Shown: positions 1 through 7,533 of the stretch, one piece after another | Layout of the letters: the number at the start of each line of letters is the position of its first letter | Position numbering within the stretch: the first letter of the stretch is position 1 | DNA from: Thermoprotei archaeon | Lineage (GTDB): Archaea; Thermoproteota; Thermoprotei_A; Sulfolobales; Desulfurococcaceae | NCBI GenBank assembly: GCA_003661825.1 | Contig: QMWW01000011.1 | Span: forward strand, 1 to 15,742 | Length of the DNA stretch: 15,742 bases | Direction of reading: 5' to 3' | The notes under the pieces: model-generated | Database searches by the model: none | Told to the model about the DNA's origin: nothing | The model's input: the letters and a program-made list of their open reading frames with translations, nothing else | Position numbers and translations under genes: made by a program

Positions 1-31
1 CATGACCCAATGATACCGAGGCGAGGTGGAA

Positions 32-87
32 CTCCCTAGGTGCGACCATGAACTTATACAAAATAATTGGAATGACCACCTAGGGAG
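32..87. repeat. Perfect 11-bp inverted repeat with 34-nt spacer
   Basis: CTCCCTAGGTG at 32-42 is the exact reverse complement of CACCTAGGGAG at 77-87. The spacer is AT-rich. It could be a recombination footprint, an operator pair or the stem of a transcript. No flanking direct repeat was seen, so an insertion-sequence end is not supported. Confidence 0.5.
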
Positions 88-186
88 AAACGGGTAAAGT
101 GGGTACTATCTAAAGCTATTAGATCCCCGGAATTTCTAGAGGAGTACATAGAGGAAAAGTATAGAGTGGGTAGAACTCCCTGATCC
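76..186 (+). pseudogene. Short orphan coding remnant, unrecognised
   Basis: The frame starting at 76 reads as a plausible charged helical peptide (KAIRSPEFLEEYIEEKY is part of it) and ends in TGA at 184-186, but it contains no ATG, GTG or TTG. A separate frame opens with ATG at 48 and stops at 81-83. Joining the two would need a +1 shift. This pattern fits the tail of a decayed small gene, possibly a DNA-binding or mobile-element protein. The family is not recognised, and a chance open frame cannot be excluded. Confidence 0.25.
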
Positions 187-323
187 CTCGGGTAACCGGA
201 TTAGTAGCCGCTACATGGAGTAGCTAAGCTCCACGGAGTATTAACTGTTATAAGAAAGCTGTAGCAGAGGATAAATGTGGGAGATGACCGAGGCTCACCT
301 AGATGACTATAAGGATGAAGACT

Positions 324-1127
324 TCACGGACCGGGGGATCCCCTCCCCCATAGATACGCTACTAGTACTACAGCTATAAGCGCTGATAAGGCTATTACTA
401 GTACCACTACGAACATGGTGTCTTCGGGCGTTATAGCGGGGAGCTGTGGTGATACTGGTGTTGTTGGTGTAGGCTTTTCCGTAGGAGAAGTAGTTGTTGG
501 TGTAGGGCTTGTTTTTCGAGGAGGCTCTATAACTTTGTTTTCTATTGATAGTGCTAGTAGACCCAGCTCTGCGCTCTTCAGGTCTTTAACTATATCCTCT
601 ATCTCGCCTAGCGAGCTATTAGTAGCATATATGCGTATAAACTCTATGTCGATCTGCGGATAGCTAGCTTCGCTCCCAGTTATGTTGAATACTGACAGGT
701 ATAGACTGGTAATACTTGGTGCGTACTGTAGGGTATAGTGCTGTACTTTGTCGTCTGCAACTATGAGTGCCGTATTATTGGATGAATCTATAGCTAAGCG
801 CATACGTATGGTGGATTCGTTGAGTAGCCCCATATCATACCATGCATTCTGCGGCCCTAGCATTAGGTATAAGTGAGGCTTAGGCTCATCGGGATCCTTT
901 AGAATAGTGAAGCCGTAAGCATAGACACCTTCAGGCTTCAAGTACACGGAGACTACTCCATAGTTACCTATGTAGTTAATGCTCACTAGGACGTCGAGAA
1001 CGTAAGTTGATCCCCTTGCGGTTAACGCATACTCGTGGCGAAAAAAGGAGTAACTCTGTACACTAGCTAGAGCTAGTGCTAAAACGGTCAAAGCTATAGC
1101 GAACTTGATGTCCTTTGACCTGATCAA
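324..1127 (-). CDS. Surface protein with C-terminal membrane anchor
   Basis: This 267-aa protein is probably displayed on the outer face of the membrane. Residues 8-26 form a hydrophobic N-terminal signal or anchor. Residues 30-200 are a beta-rich ectodomain with several N-x-S/T sequons, and the pattern of strands resembles a lectin/LamG-like sandwich, though no family motif is firm. Residues about 206-232 are a Pro/Thr/Ser-rich linker, and residues 237-259 a C-terminal transmembrane helix ending in a short glycine/arginine tail. The start is TTG at 1127. A TTTAAA box within GGTTTAAACC (1152-1161) lies about 29 nt upstream, fitting a leaderless transcript. It lies downstream of the ABC operon in the same direction, but a convergent gene at 1348-1740 separates them, so it is a separate unit. 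Function is unknown; sugar binding at the surface is conceivable from the fold guess and context. Confidence 0.8.
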   Translation of the reverse strand: MIRSKDIKFAIALTVLALALASVQSYSFFRHEYALTARGSTYVLDVLVSINYIGNYGVVSVYLKPEGVYAYGFTILKDPDEPKPHLYLMLGPQNAWYDMGLLNESTIRMRLAIDSSNNTALIVADDKVQHYTLQYAPSITSLYLSVFNITGSEASYPQIDIEFIRIYATNSSLGEIEDIVKDLKSAELGLLALSIENKVIEPPRKTSPTPTTTSPTEKPTPTTPVSPQLPAITPEDTMFVVVLVIALSALIAVVLVAYLWGRGSPGP

Positions 1128-1149
1128 ATAGTTCAGCCTCTAAACACAT

Positions 1150-1162
1150 AGGGTTTAAACCG
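1150..1162 (-). promoter_or_regulatory. TATA-type promoter inside GGTTTAAACC palindrome
   Basis: The perfect 10-bp palindrome GGTTTAAACC (1152-1161) contains a TTTAAA box centred about 29 nt upstream of the TTG start at 1127 on the minus strand, the expected archaeal TATA-to-start distance for a leaderless mRNA. The minus-strand reading TCGGTTTAA also occurs in the promoter of the ABC operon (6561-6569, plus strand), which hints at a shared regulator, but this is weak. Confidence 0.45.
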
Positions 1163-1347
1163 AGTTGACTCTCTTAACAAACTATCCCATTACTACTATT
1201 TGAACCTCCCTTCACCAGTTAAGCTTATCTAAACGACCTACTACTTCGCGATAGTTTAGAGCCTGAATACGATGTAACGGAAACCGGGGTTAAACTTTCG
1301 GAGAAGCCCCTACTAGTTAAGCGTCTTTCTACGGCTAGGTGATATGA

Positions 1348-1740
1348 ATGATCTTTTCCAACAGGCTTGGCAAAGCTATCCTTATACCAGTATTCATGAC
1401 TGCGTCTTTACTGCTAGCACTAGTCCTTCCAAGAGTACTGAGTCCTACTGCTTCAGCCCCTATTGTAGAGCTCCTGGGCTCTATATCTGTAGAGTACAGC
1501 TGGTATAACGATATGCTACAGATCAACGTAACGAACAGATATCATACTACTATATGTTTACTGAAGCTAGTTGTGCTGAACTCCGAGATGCCTCTAAACA
1601 ATAGCTGTATAGCACCGGGTTCGAGCAGAGTGATAGATATTGAAGGCGTAGAGGTTTCTAGAGCGGTATATGCTAGGCTCTACTATAGCATAGAAGGTAG
1701 AGAAGCCTATAGGATATTTGTTCTCATGCCGCCAAGCTGA
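1348..1740 (+). CDS. Small membrane-anchored extracytoplasmic protein
   Basis: This 130-aa protein has a hydrophobic helix at residues 9-31 (KAILIPVFMTASLLLALVLP), followed by a beta-strand-rich domain with sequons NVT and NNS and two cysteines (about 69 and 86) that could form a disulfide outside the cell. The ATG at 1348 is preceded by AGGTGAT at 1337-1343, a good ribosome site. A TTAAACTT element near 1286-1293 could be its TATA box. The gene stands alone between two minus-strand units. It resembles the short immunoglobulin-like or pilin-accessory proteins common in archaea, but no family was recognised. Confidence 0.6.
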   Translation: MIFSNRLGKAILIPVFMTASLLLALVLPRVLSPTASAPIVELLGSISVEYSWYNDMLQINVTNRYHTTICLLKLVVLNSEMPLNNSCIAPGSSRVIDIEGVEVSRAVYARLYYSIEGREAYRIFVLMPPS

Positions 1741-1796
1741 TCCCGAGAACACTCTCCTCCAAATCAGCGTCTTCCAAAGTAGTGGAGACTATACCA

Positions 1797-1806
1797 TTTC
1801 TTTTCT
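1797..1806 (+). terminator. Possible oligo-T terminator
   Basis: The tract TTTCTTTTCT lies 57 nt after the stop of the 130-aa gene and before the convergent ATPase gene. Archaeal termination often uses such T-rich tracts without a hairpin. No stem-loop precedes it. Confidence 0.3.
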
Positions 1807-1855
1807 ACATCTAAGTCGTTACCACAAAGGCTTAGCTGAGTTCTACTTGGAGTAC

Positions 1856-2986
1856 TTACTCTAGTTTCTCCTCCTCGTAGAGTACTTCTAGTGCTTTTTC
1901 CGTCTTAGGATCGAATAGAACTATTTTTTCAAAGCTGGGGTAGAGGTGTATGTCCTGGTCCTCTCTTAGGACGATGCTCTTTGAAGTTACTATCTTAACC
2001 TGGCTACCATCTACTTCTGCTACTACTATGGTTTCTCTACCCATAGGTTCTACTGCATATACCTGGGCTCTTATAGTTCTGTAGGGAACTGGTTTATCCA
2101 TAATACCCATGTCTTCTGGTCTGATACCAACTATTACTTGGTTTAAGCCTAATTTCCTTACTAGTTCTTCATAGTGGTCCGGCACCCTTAGCTTATTGTT
2201 TCCAATAACGAGTATGGGCTTATCCTCGACATATCCTACCGTAGCTTCTAAGAAGTTCATCGGCGGATTACCGAGGAATCCTCCAACAAATACTGTCCTA
2301 GGCTTACCGTATACCTCGCTAGGAGTCCCTATTTGGACTATCGAGCCCTCGTTGATTAGGGCTATACGATCCGCCATTGCTAAGGCTTCCGCCTGGTCGT
2401 GTGTAACGTATATAGTCGTTATACCGAGTTCTCGCTGTAGCCTCTTCAGCTCTGCTCTAACGCTTATCCTAAGCACAGCATCTAAGTTGCTCATAGGCTC
2501 ATCTAGCAGGAGTACATCTGGCTCTTTAGCCAGCGCTCTAGCCATGGCTACTCTTTGCTGCTGACCACCGCTGAGCTGCCATGGATACCTATCTAGCAGC
2601 CCGTCTATCCTAAGCATCCTAGCTACGCTTACAACTCTTTTCCTAATCTCGCTCTCAGGAATCTTTCTAAGCCTTAACGGGAAGGCGATGTTATCGAATA
2701 CCTTCATATGTGGATAGAGAGCCCAGTTCTGAAAAACTAGTCCAACATTTCTCTCGCGGGGTGGAAGCTTTGTTACGTCTTTATCTCCGAAGAATATTCT
2801 TCCTCTAGTAGGTTTGTATATGCCTGCTATCAAGTATAGAGTAGTGGATTTACCGCTACCGCTGGGACCAAGTAATGCCATGAACTCTCCATGCTCTATC
2901 ACTAGGTTTATGTCCTTGACACCAACCACTCCTCCACGAAATACTTTGGTTACGTTGACTAGTTTTACTGAAACCACTCTTCTCAC
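1856..2986 (-). CDS. ABC sugar importer ATPase, MalK/UgpC type
   Basis: This protein hydrolyses ATP in the cytoplasm to drive the importer encoded just upstream. The 376-aa chain has Walker A GPSGSGKST (40-48), Q-loop Gln86, signature LSGGQQQR (138-145), Walker B VLLLDEP (158-164), D-loop SNLD (166-169) and switch His196. A C-terminal domain of about 140 residues (from about 235) has the TOBE/OB-fold layout typical of CUT1 sugar-importer ATPases, and overall length fits the MalK family. The longest form starts at GTG 2986, overlapping the permease stop by 4 nt. A better ribosome site (GGTGA) lies 5 nt before an in-frame GTG at 2977, so the true start may be three codons later. Last gene of the operon. 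The substrate cannot be read from the ATPase. Confidence 0.93.
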   Translation of the reverse strand: MRRVVSVKLVNVTKVFRGGVVGVKDINLVIEHGEFMALLGPSGSGKSTTLYLIAGIYKPTRGRIFFGDKDVTKLPPRERNVGLVFQNWALYPHMKVFDNIAFPLRLRKIPESEIRKRVVSVARMLRIDGLLDRYPWQLSGGQQQRVAMARALAKEPDVLLLDEPMSNLDAVLRISVRAELKRLQRELGITTIYVTHDQAEALAMADRIALINEGSIVQIGTPSEVYGKPRTVFVGGFLGNPPMNFLEATVGYVEDKPILVIGNNKLRVPDHYEELVRKLGLNQVIVGIRPEDMGIMDKPVPYRTIRAQVYAVEPMGRETIVVAEVDGSQVKIVTSKSIVLREDQDIHLYPSFEKIVLFDPKTEKALEVLYEEEKLE

Positions 2987-3858
2987 CCCTTAATACCCGA
3001 TACCGATATAGTGAATATGAGGCGTTGAGCGGCTATGAAGAATATTATGGTAGGGAGCAGGTATAGAGTTCCAGCTACAGCTACTAGCGGTAAATACGCG
3101 TACTCAGCCTCTGCATTAGCTTCTATGAATGTAGCTAGAGTTCTATCTACTAGGAACGTCCTTACATATATTAGGTCCATCCAGCCAGCTAGGAACCCGA
3201 AGAGCATTACAGCGGCTACCCCCGGCTTGATCATTGGTAGAAGTACGTTCCACCAAACCCTAAACCTGGAGGCACCATCAACTATTGCCGACCACTCTAT
3301 CTCCCATGGAATCATGTCGAAGAACCCCTTCATAAGCCATGTAGCCATAGGTATCTCGATCGCTGCTCTAGCTACTATGACGTAGAAGAACGAATAGAAC
3401 CTAATGTACTCTAGCGGCGGCATGAACATCCTATATATGAATGCTACTCCAACAACCAGCACGCTTCCCGGGAAAGCGTGTAGCAGTATTAATAGCATCA
3501 TTATATGCTTTCTACCAGCGAAGTTCATACGGGAAACAGCGTAGCCGGTGAGCGAGCCTACTAGTGTGACGAGAGCGCTGACTCCAAGAGCTACTACTAG
3601 GGTATTCGCTACTATGCCCCAGATATTCACCCTTATACCAGCGAATTGCGCTGTTCTACCCTGTAGTAGGAGTATCCAGTTCATGAGCGTTGGGTAGAAC
3701 GAAGAAGGATCTAGGTTTGTAACCATACTCTTACTAAAACCCGAGAGTATTAGTAGCGAGTACCCCGTTATGAGTGGTAGAGACACCGCTAGGATCACTA
3801 GGAGTATTAAGGCCTCGCTAGCTCTACTCCTCACCTCTACATCTCTCATACCCGGCAC
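2983..3858 (-). CDS. ABC sugar importer permease, MalG type
   Basis: Integral membrane subunit of 291 aa with about six transmembrane helices, the first at residues 16-39. The cytoplasmic EAA coupling loop is clear at about 186-213, with the core VDGAS and the later LLPMIKPG, where the ATPase docks. A large extracytoplasmic loop (about 41-80) precedes helix 2, as in MalG-like subunits. The GTG start at 3858 shares one base with the TAG of the upstream permease and has GAGGGGAT a few bases before it, so translational coupling is likely. It pairs with the 327-aa permease as a heterodimer. Family assignment is secure at the CUT1 level; the sugar is unknown. Confidence 0.92.
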   Translation of the reverse strand: MPGMRDVEVRSRASEALILLVILAVSLPLITGYSLLILSGFSKSMVTNLDPSSFYPTLMNWILLLQGRTAQFAGIRVNIWGIVANTLVVALGVSALVTLVGSLTGYAVSRMNFAGRKHIMMLLILLHAFPGSVLVVGVAFIYRMFMPPLEYIRFYSFFYVIVARAAIEIPMATWLMKGFFDMIPWEIEWSAIVDGASRFRVWWNVLLPMIKPGVAAVMLFGFLAGWMDLIYVRTFLVDRTLATFIEANAEAEYAYLPLVAVAGTLYLLPTIIFFIAAQRLIFTISVSGIKG

Positions 3859-4841
3859 TAGAGATCCCCTCTTGGAGGCTTGATTAGCTTATCGAATCCC
3901 ATGAGCTTAAGCGTGATGAACCCGAGTATGGACGAGACTATGACTAGTATTACTCCAGCAGCTGCTGCTAATCCCTGGTCTTGAAGCCCTGTGAGAAACG
4001 CTGTATTGTATATGTATAGGCTCCAGGTTGTACCATAGTCTCTATTCACTAAACCCCATTTCACCAGGAGGAATAAGTGGTCATAGGTAGTAAGTAGGCT
4101 TAGTAGCTGCCACGTGGTGACGTATAGTATGTGCCATCTAAGCATGGGTACTAGGATCTTCCTGGTTATATCCCAGTTAGATGCCCCATCTACTCTTGCA
4201 GCTATTACGAGCTCTTTCGGTATGTTGTTGATCGCCGAGGTGAATACTATCATTCCATAGCTAACGCCTACTAAGCCGTTGACAAACACTATAATAGCCC
4301 AAGCACCCCAGGGTATAATGCCTTGCCCTATGTCTATGGGTTTGCTTATTAGACCTAGTTTGTAGAGTATACCGTTTATAGTCCCTATACTGCTTGGGTG
4401 GAAGAAGTAGTACCATATAAGGCTATAAACAGCTATAGGCGTCATACGTGGTAGTAGCCATAGCAGCTGTAAGCCTCCGGCTGCTCTCTCATTTACGAAA
4501 AACGTAGCTATAGCTAGACTTAAGCCTCCGAGCACGTTTACGGCTAGAGTTAGTGCTACGAATACAGCTGTTGTTAGAAATACTGATTTAACAGAAGGAT
4601 CGTTGGCTAAGAGGTAGAAGAACCTGTAGTAGTTCTCTAAACCGACGAATATACCGGCGTAGCGGTCTATATTCCAATTGCGTAAAGGGGTAAAGCTCAT
4701 GTACACGGAGATGCAGATCGGTATTATGTAGAATACTGCTACGAGGAAAAGAGCTAGTGCTAAAAACCTCGAAGCCTCGCTTCTAACGAATTGTTTAAAG
4801 CCATGGAGGGCTTTGCTGGAAAAAACACTTGATTTAGGCAT
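3858..4841 (-). CDS. ABC sugar importer permease, MalF type
   Basis: Integral membrane subunit of 327 aa. After a basic cytoplasmic N-terminus (1-24) it has about six transmembrane helices, beginning at 26-49. The EAA motif lies at about 207-234 (ELVIAARVDGASNWDI, then ILVPML). The ATG start at 4841 follows a GGTGGT ribosome site and sits 14 nt after the stop of the binding-protein gene. Its length is typical of archaeal MalF-like or UgpA-like subunits, without the large periplasmic insert of E. coli MalF. Functions with the MalG-type subunit to form the translocation pore. Confidence 0.92.
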   Translation of the reverse strand: MPKSSVFSSKALHGFKQFVRSEASRFLALALFLVAVFYIIPICISVYMSFTPLRNWNIDRYAGIFVGLENYYRFFYLLANDPSVKSVFLTTAVFVALTLAVNVLGGLSLAIATFFVNERAAGGLQLLWLLPRMTPIAVYSLIWYYFFHPSSIGTINGILYKLGLISKPIDIGQGIIPWGAWAIIVFVNGLVGVSYGMIVFTSAINNIPKELVIAARVDGASNWDITRKILVPMLRWHILYVTTWQLLSLLTTYDHLFLLVKWGLVNRDYGTTWSLYIYNTAFLTGLQDQGLAAAAGVILVIVSSILGFITLKLMGFDKLIKPPRGDL

Positions 4842-4855
4842 ATACCACCATCTCT

Positions 4856-6553
4856 TTAACCAGTTAAGCTCCAGCCGCTTGGTATTTCGCCTACTATCTC
4901 CACGGCTTCCTTGAGATCCGGATCAGCGTTTATCTTGCTTACTAAGAAGTCAACAGCGTCTTTAGGCGATAGTGTACCTCGTAGAACTTTATCTATAGCT
5001 TCGGCGAAGAACTCTGCTAGCTTTGGATAAAGCGGGTGCTTAGGAGTGAACGTTGTATAGTCTAGCATGTACGTAGCATCTTCTAGGAAGGCTACGTTTA
5101 TGGGGTTAGCGGTTCTAGCTACTATGTCGGATATACTGTTCTTAACCTCGCCTGACACTATGGTTGGTAGATTGACTAGATCTGCTACCCAGCTCGAATC
5201 ACGCAGTAGGTTGAGAGCGGACTTAGTCACTGGTAGGTGGGAGGATATAATGCTGTGTATAGCGTTTATATCGGGGTCACTAGCTTTCACTACCAGTAGA
5301 AACGCTAGCTTCAAGTAGAGGTCTTTCAGCTTGTCGAAATCTGGATTCTGATACCCAGCTTTACTGTTGATCATCCAAGCATAGGGTTGGCTTAGAGTAA
5401 CGGGTTTCTTGCCTGGTTCCCCGGCTGGGAATAGCGTGTAGTAGAAAAAGTCGTGGACTTCTTCAGCTGTCAGCGGTCTAGGCTCTCCTGTAGCTGGGTC
5501 TGTGTAGTAGCTCTTAGTCTGCCACTCTGTCCAGTGCCATACTCCTCCTATGAACGCGAGCGTTTTACCGTTAACTACTGTTGGGTGTATCTGTTTACCC
5601 CAATCCCAACCCATCATATCGCTTGGTAGTAAGCCGGCATCAGCGAAGGCCTTTTCTGTTGCAAACCATTTATACACGGCTTCTTTGTCTAGTACGAGCT
5701 TGCCCGTAGCATCGTTGTAGAGCTTGCCTTCAAATGCGAAGATGAACTGTATGAGGTCTGGGTGCGCGGATCCCTTCCTATGTATAACGCCCCATTCAGC
5801 GCATCCAGCGTTCTTAGCTTTTAGCGCTAGATCGTATAGGTCCTTCCAAGTGAACTCACCGTTCTTAACCTTATCCGCTAGACCTGTGAGATCTATTCCA
5901 GCACATTCTGCTACGTCCTTCCTAATGTATATGGGTCTAGCCTCGGTATCCTGTGGTATACCGTAGATCTTGCCCTTATACTTCATAGCATCAACTAATG
6001 CGGAATAGAAGTCTTCGAGGAAATCGCTGTACTTCTCCAGGTAGGGAGTTAGATCAAGTATGTAGCCCTCCTCTGCTAAACTCGCTATGTACACGTAGCC
6101 ATTAGCCATGATGTCCGGTGCTTGCCCAAGAGTCCACTTGCTGATGTAATCGCTATAAACTATCTTTGGATCGCTTTCGTAGCGAGTCGTAACGGTTATC
6201 TTAACGTCTACTCCTTTATCGCCCCAGATCTTGGTTATCCTAGCAGCTGCTTCGACTATACCATATACTCTCATAACGCTATTAGGGTCTCCGCCGCTCC
6301 ATACAGTATACTTCACTTCTTTGATACCATGCGCTGCTAGTGCTTTACCTATATTGACTACATCGGTTTCAAAGTCTCCAGTCAACTCAACTGTAACCGG
6401 TTTCTCTGCTTCTCGTCCTTGAGTAACCATGTAGTATACTCCAGCTACTACGGCTACCAGGATTATTATAGTTATGATCCCAGCCTGTACTTTTGTTAAT
6501 CCAGTAGCCAGGCCTTCCTCACCCGAGGAGGCTTTATAGGGGGAGGGGATCAA
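4856..6553 (-). CDS. Sugar-binding protein with class III signal peptide
   Basis: Family 1 extracellular solute-binding protein (565 aa) that captures a carbohydrate outside the cell and hands it to the permeases. The N-terminus has the sequence ATGLTKVQAG followed by a hydrophobic stretch (25-43). This matches a type IV prepilin-like signal, with likely cleavage between Gly18 and Leu19, as in Sulfolobus sugar-binding proteins processed by PibD. The hydrophobic segment would then stay on the mature protein. There is no lipobox cysteine. The body shows the usual ligand-binding layout, with the motif GKIYGIPQDTEARPIYIRKD in lobe 1. At 565 aa it is longer than many bacterial homologues. TTG at 6553 is the only usual start after an in-frame TAA four codons upstream. 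First gene of the operon. Substrate not determinable. Confidence 0.9.
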   Translation of the reverse strand: MIPSPYKASSGEEGLATGLTKVQAGIITIIILVAVVAGVYYMVTQGREAEKPVTVELTGDFETDVVNIGKALAAHGIKEVKYTVWSGGDPNSVMRVYGIVEAAARITKIWGDKGVDVKITVTTRYESDPKIVYSDYISKWTLGQAPDIMANGYVYIASLAEEGYILDLTPYLEKYSDFLEDFYSALVDAMKYKGKIYGIPQDTEARPIYIRKDVAECAGIDLTGLADKVKNGEFTWKDLYDLALKAKNAGCAEWGVIHRKGSAHPDLIQFIFAFEGKLYNDATGKLVLDKEAVYKWFATEKAFADAGLLPSDMMGWDWGKQIHPTVVNGKTLAFIGGVWHWTEWQTKSYYTDPATGEPRPLTAEEVHDFFYYTLFPAGEPGKKPVTLSQPYAWMINSKAGYQNPDFDKLKDLYLKLAFLLVVKASDPDINAIHSIISSHLPVTKSALNLLRDSSWVADLVNLPTIVSGEVKNSISDIVARTANPINVAFLEDATYMLDYTTFTPKHPLYPKLAEFFAEAIDKVLRGTLSPKDAVDFLVSKINADPDLKEAVEIVGEIPSGWSLTG

Positions 6554-6559
6554 GTAGAG

Positions 6560-6606
6560 ATCGGTTTAAGAACTATGTTTGCATATTCAAATATATGCCT
6601 TAAACC
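6560..6606 (-). promoter_or_regulatory. ABC operon promoter with nested dyad
   Basis: On the minus strand a TATA-like ATATATTTG (6588-6596) lies about 40 nt before the TTG start, giving a short leader. It sits inside an imperfect palindrome GCATATTCAAATATATGC (6581-6598), which is itself flanked by an exact 8-bp inverted repeat, GGTTTAAG (6563-6570) and CTTAAACC (6599-6606). The arms flank the TATA box and the likely initiation site, which is where an archaeal repressor would act. The regulator is unknown. Confidence 0.55.
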
Positions 6607-6676
6607 AATTATACTTTTCTGTAATCTACGCTGGATTCTTCAGTACTAAAACCGATCGCTACTGCTTCGGATACGC

Positions 6677-7215
6677 CTATGTCTTCTTTAATCTTTCCTC
6701 GAAATCTACTATTCCTCTTGGATGATGCTTAAAGGCTTCCCAACATCCATCGATATACCGCTCTACGATGAAATCCTCTTCAGCCACTCAGCGCTTTTCC
6801 ACCCATATGGGTGTATAAGTATGAGTCTCGCTGAATAACCGTGCTCGAGAGGTAGTGGTCTCTGGTCGTTTTCAACGCGATGATCGATTCTTCTCTTAGC
6901 GCTTCGCTACATGATATTGTATTATGGTGGAGTAGCTATCAAGTGACTCGATATAAACCCATTTAGCGTTTCCAAATGGCTTAGATTTCCCAGCTATCTT
7001 TCGAAGCGGGATACCGCTAAACTCTAAGCTGCTAACGCTCCAGCCTGTTACGTAGTGGAAATCTGTTTTAACGCGTATAAAAGCTCCTAGATCATATAGA
7101 TCAGTAGGCTCAGCTTCAGCTCGTTCTCAATACTACCAGTAACTTCTAGTACTTCCGACCGACTGGGAGGGAAAAGAATGAGCCAATGACCAAGAACATG
7201 TAGAGAGGTGAATCC
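6677..7215 (-). pseudogene. Decayed sulfite-oxidase-family molybdopterin enzyme
   Basis: Piecing the three minus-strand frames together gives a recognisable oxidoreductase molybdopterin-binding domain (sulfite oxidase/YedY family, PF00174-like). In order: TGSIENELKLSL (from 7140), TDLYDLGAFIRVKTDFHYVT then GWSV and PLRKI (7105-6899), EALREESIIALK (from 6905), PLPLEHGYSARLIL and YGWKSAEWLKRI (from 6870), and VERYIDGCWEAFKHHPRG to a TAG at 6677. Frame changes are needed near 7105, 6900, 6870 and 6777, so no functional protein can be made. The family cysteine that binds molybdenum, normally in an FHC-V-TGWS motif, is a TAC tyrosine codon here. The 5' end is poorly defined; an in-frame TAA lies at 7216-7218. 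The intact gene probably oxidised or reduced a small sulfur or oxyanion compound at the cell surface. Confidence 0.85.
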
Positions 7216-7218
7216 TTA

Positions 7219-7504
7219 TCAAAGGTAAATAATTCTATAAAGCAACCATGCAATATTATTTCCAACAATAGTTCCTAGAACAATTGATATTATCAAAACC
7301 GGTTTTATAAATGGAATAGCTATTCCAGGTATGCCTAGGGTTATTAATACTGGCATATAGCCTAGATCTATTGATAACACTAATGGCGATGATACGGCTG
7401 TTATGAATCCTCATAGAATACTTCTTTCCTCAGCTATGAGTGTTTTTAACTATAGTCCTTGGTAAAGCAAGGATCACGTCAATATACTCTATTAACATCA
7501 TCAT
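7219..7504 (-). pseudogene. Broken membrane-protein gene, family unknown
   Basis: The minus strand starts with ATGATGATG (7504-7496), giving MMMLIEYIDVILALPRTIVK. It then needs a frameshift to reach IAEERSIL, followed by an in-frame TGA (7413-7411). The frame continues with long hydrophobic runs (GFITAVSSPLVL, GIPGIAIPFIKPVLIISIVL) and ends NIAWLLYRIIYL with TGA at 7221-7219. The product would have been a small polytopic membrane protein. It ends just upstream of the molybdoenzyme remnant in the same direction, so the two probably formed one operon, perhaps with this as the membrane partner. The family is not recognised. Confidence 0.6.
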
Positions 7505-7509
7505 CCTAG

Positions 7510-7533
7510 GTTAGGTTAGAAGTGTAACCTAAC
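7510..7533. repeat. Perfect 9-bp inverted repeat
   Basis: GTTAGGTTA (7510-7518) and TAACCTAAC (7525-7533) are exact reverse complements with a 6-nt loop. It lies between the divergent broken membrane-protein gene and the metallo-beta-lactamase gene, next to the tandem repeat, so an operator is the likely role. A transcript hairpin is also possible. Confidence 0.55.

Larger units (their letters stand above)
1..323. other. Gene-poor stretch with inverted repeat and coding remnant
   Basis: No intact gene is visible in these 323 bases. They hold a perfect 11-bp inverted repeat (32-42 / 77-87), a short fragment that translates like protein but has no start codon (76-186), and a small hairpin-forming TGGAG/CTCCA pair around 214-232. 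The octamer AACTCCCT occurs twice (30-37 and 175-182). No tRNA T-loop or promoter could be identified with confidence. Confidence 0.5.

Noticed and set aside
415..663. Plus-strand open frame rich in Val and Gly
   Set aside because: It lies antisense inside the Pro/Thr-rich linker and the ectodomain of the 324-1127 gene, and its low-complexity composition is the mirror of that linker. No promoter or ribosome site.
2196..6422. Several plus-strand frames of 63-122 codons across the ABC operon
   Set aside because: They are antisense to strongly supported transporter genes, lack ribosome sites, and give Ser/Thr-rich translations typical of shadow frames.
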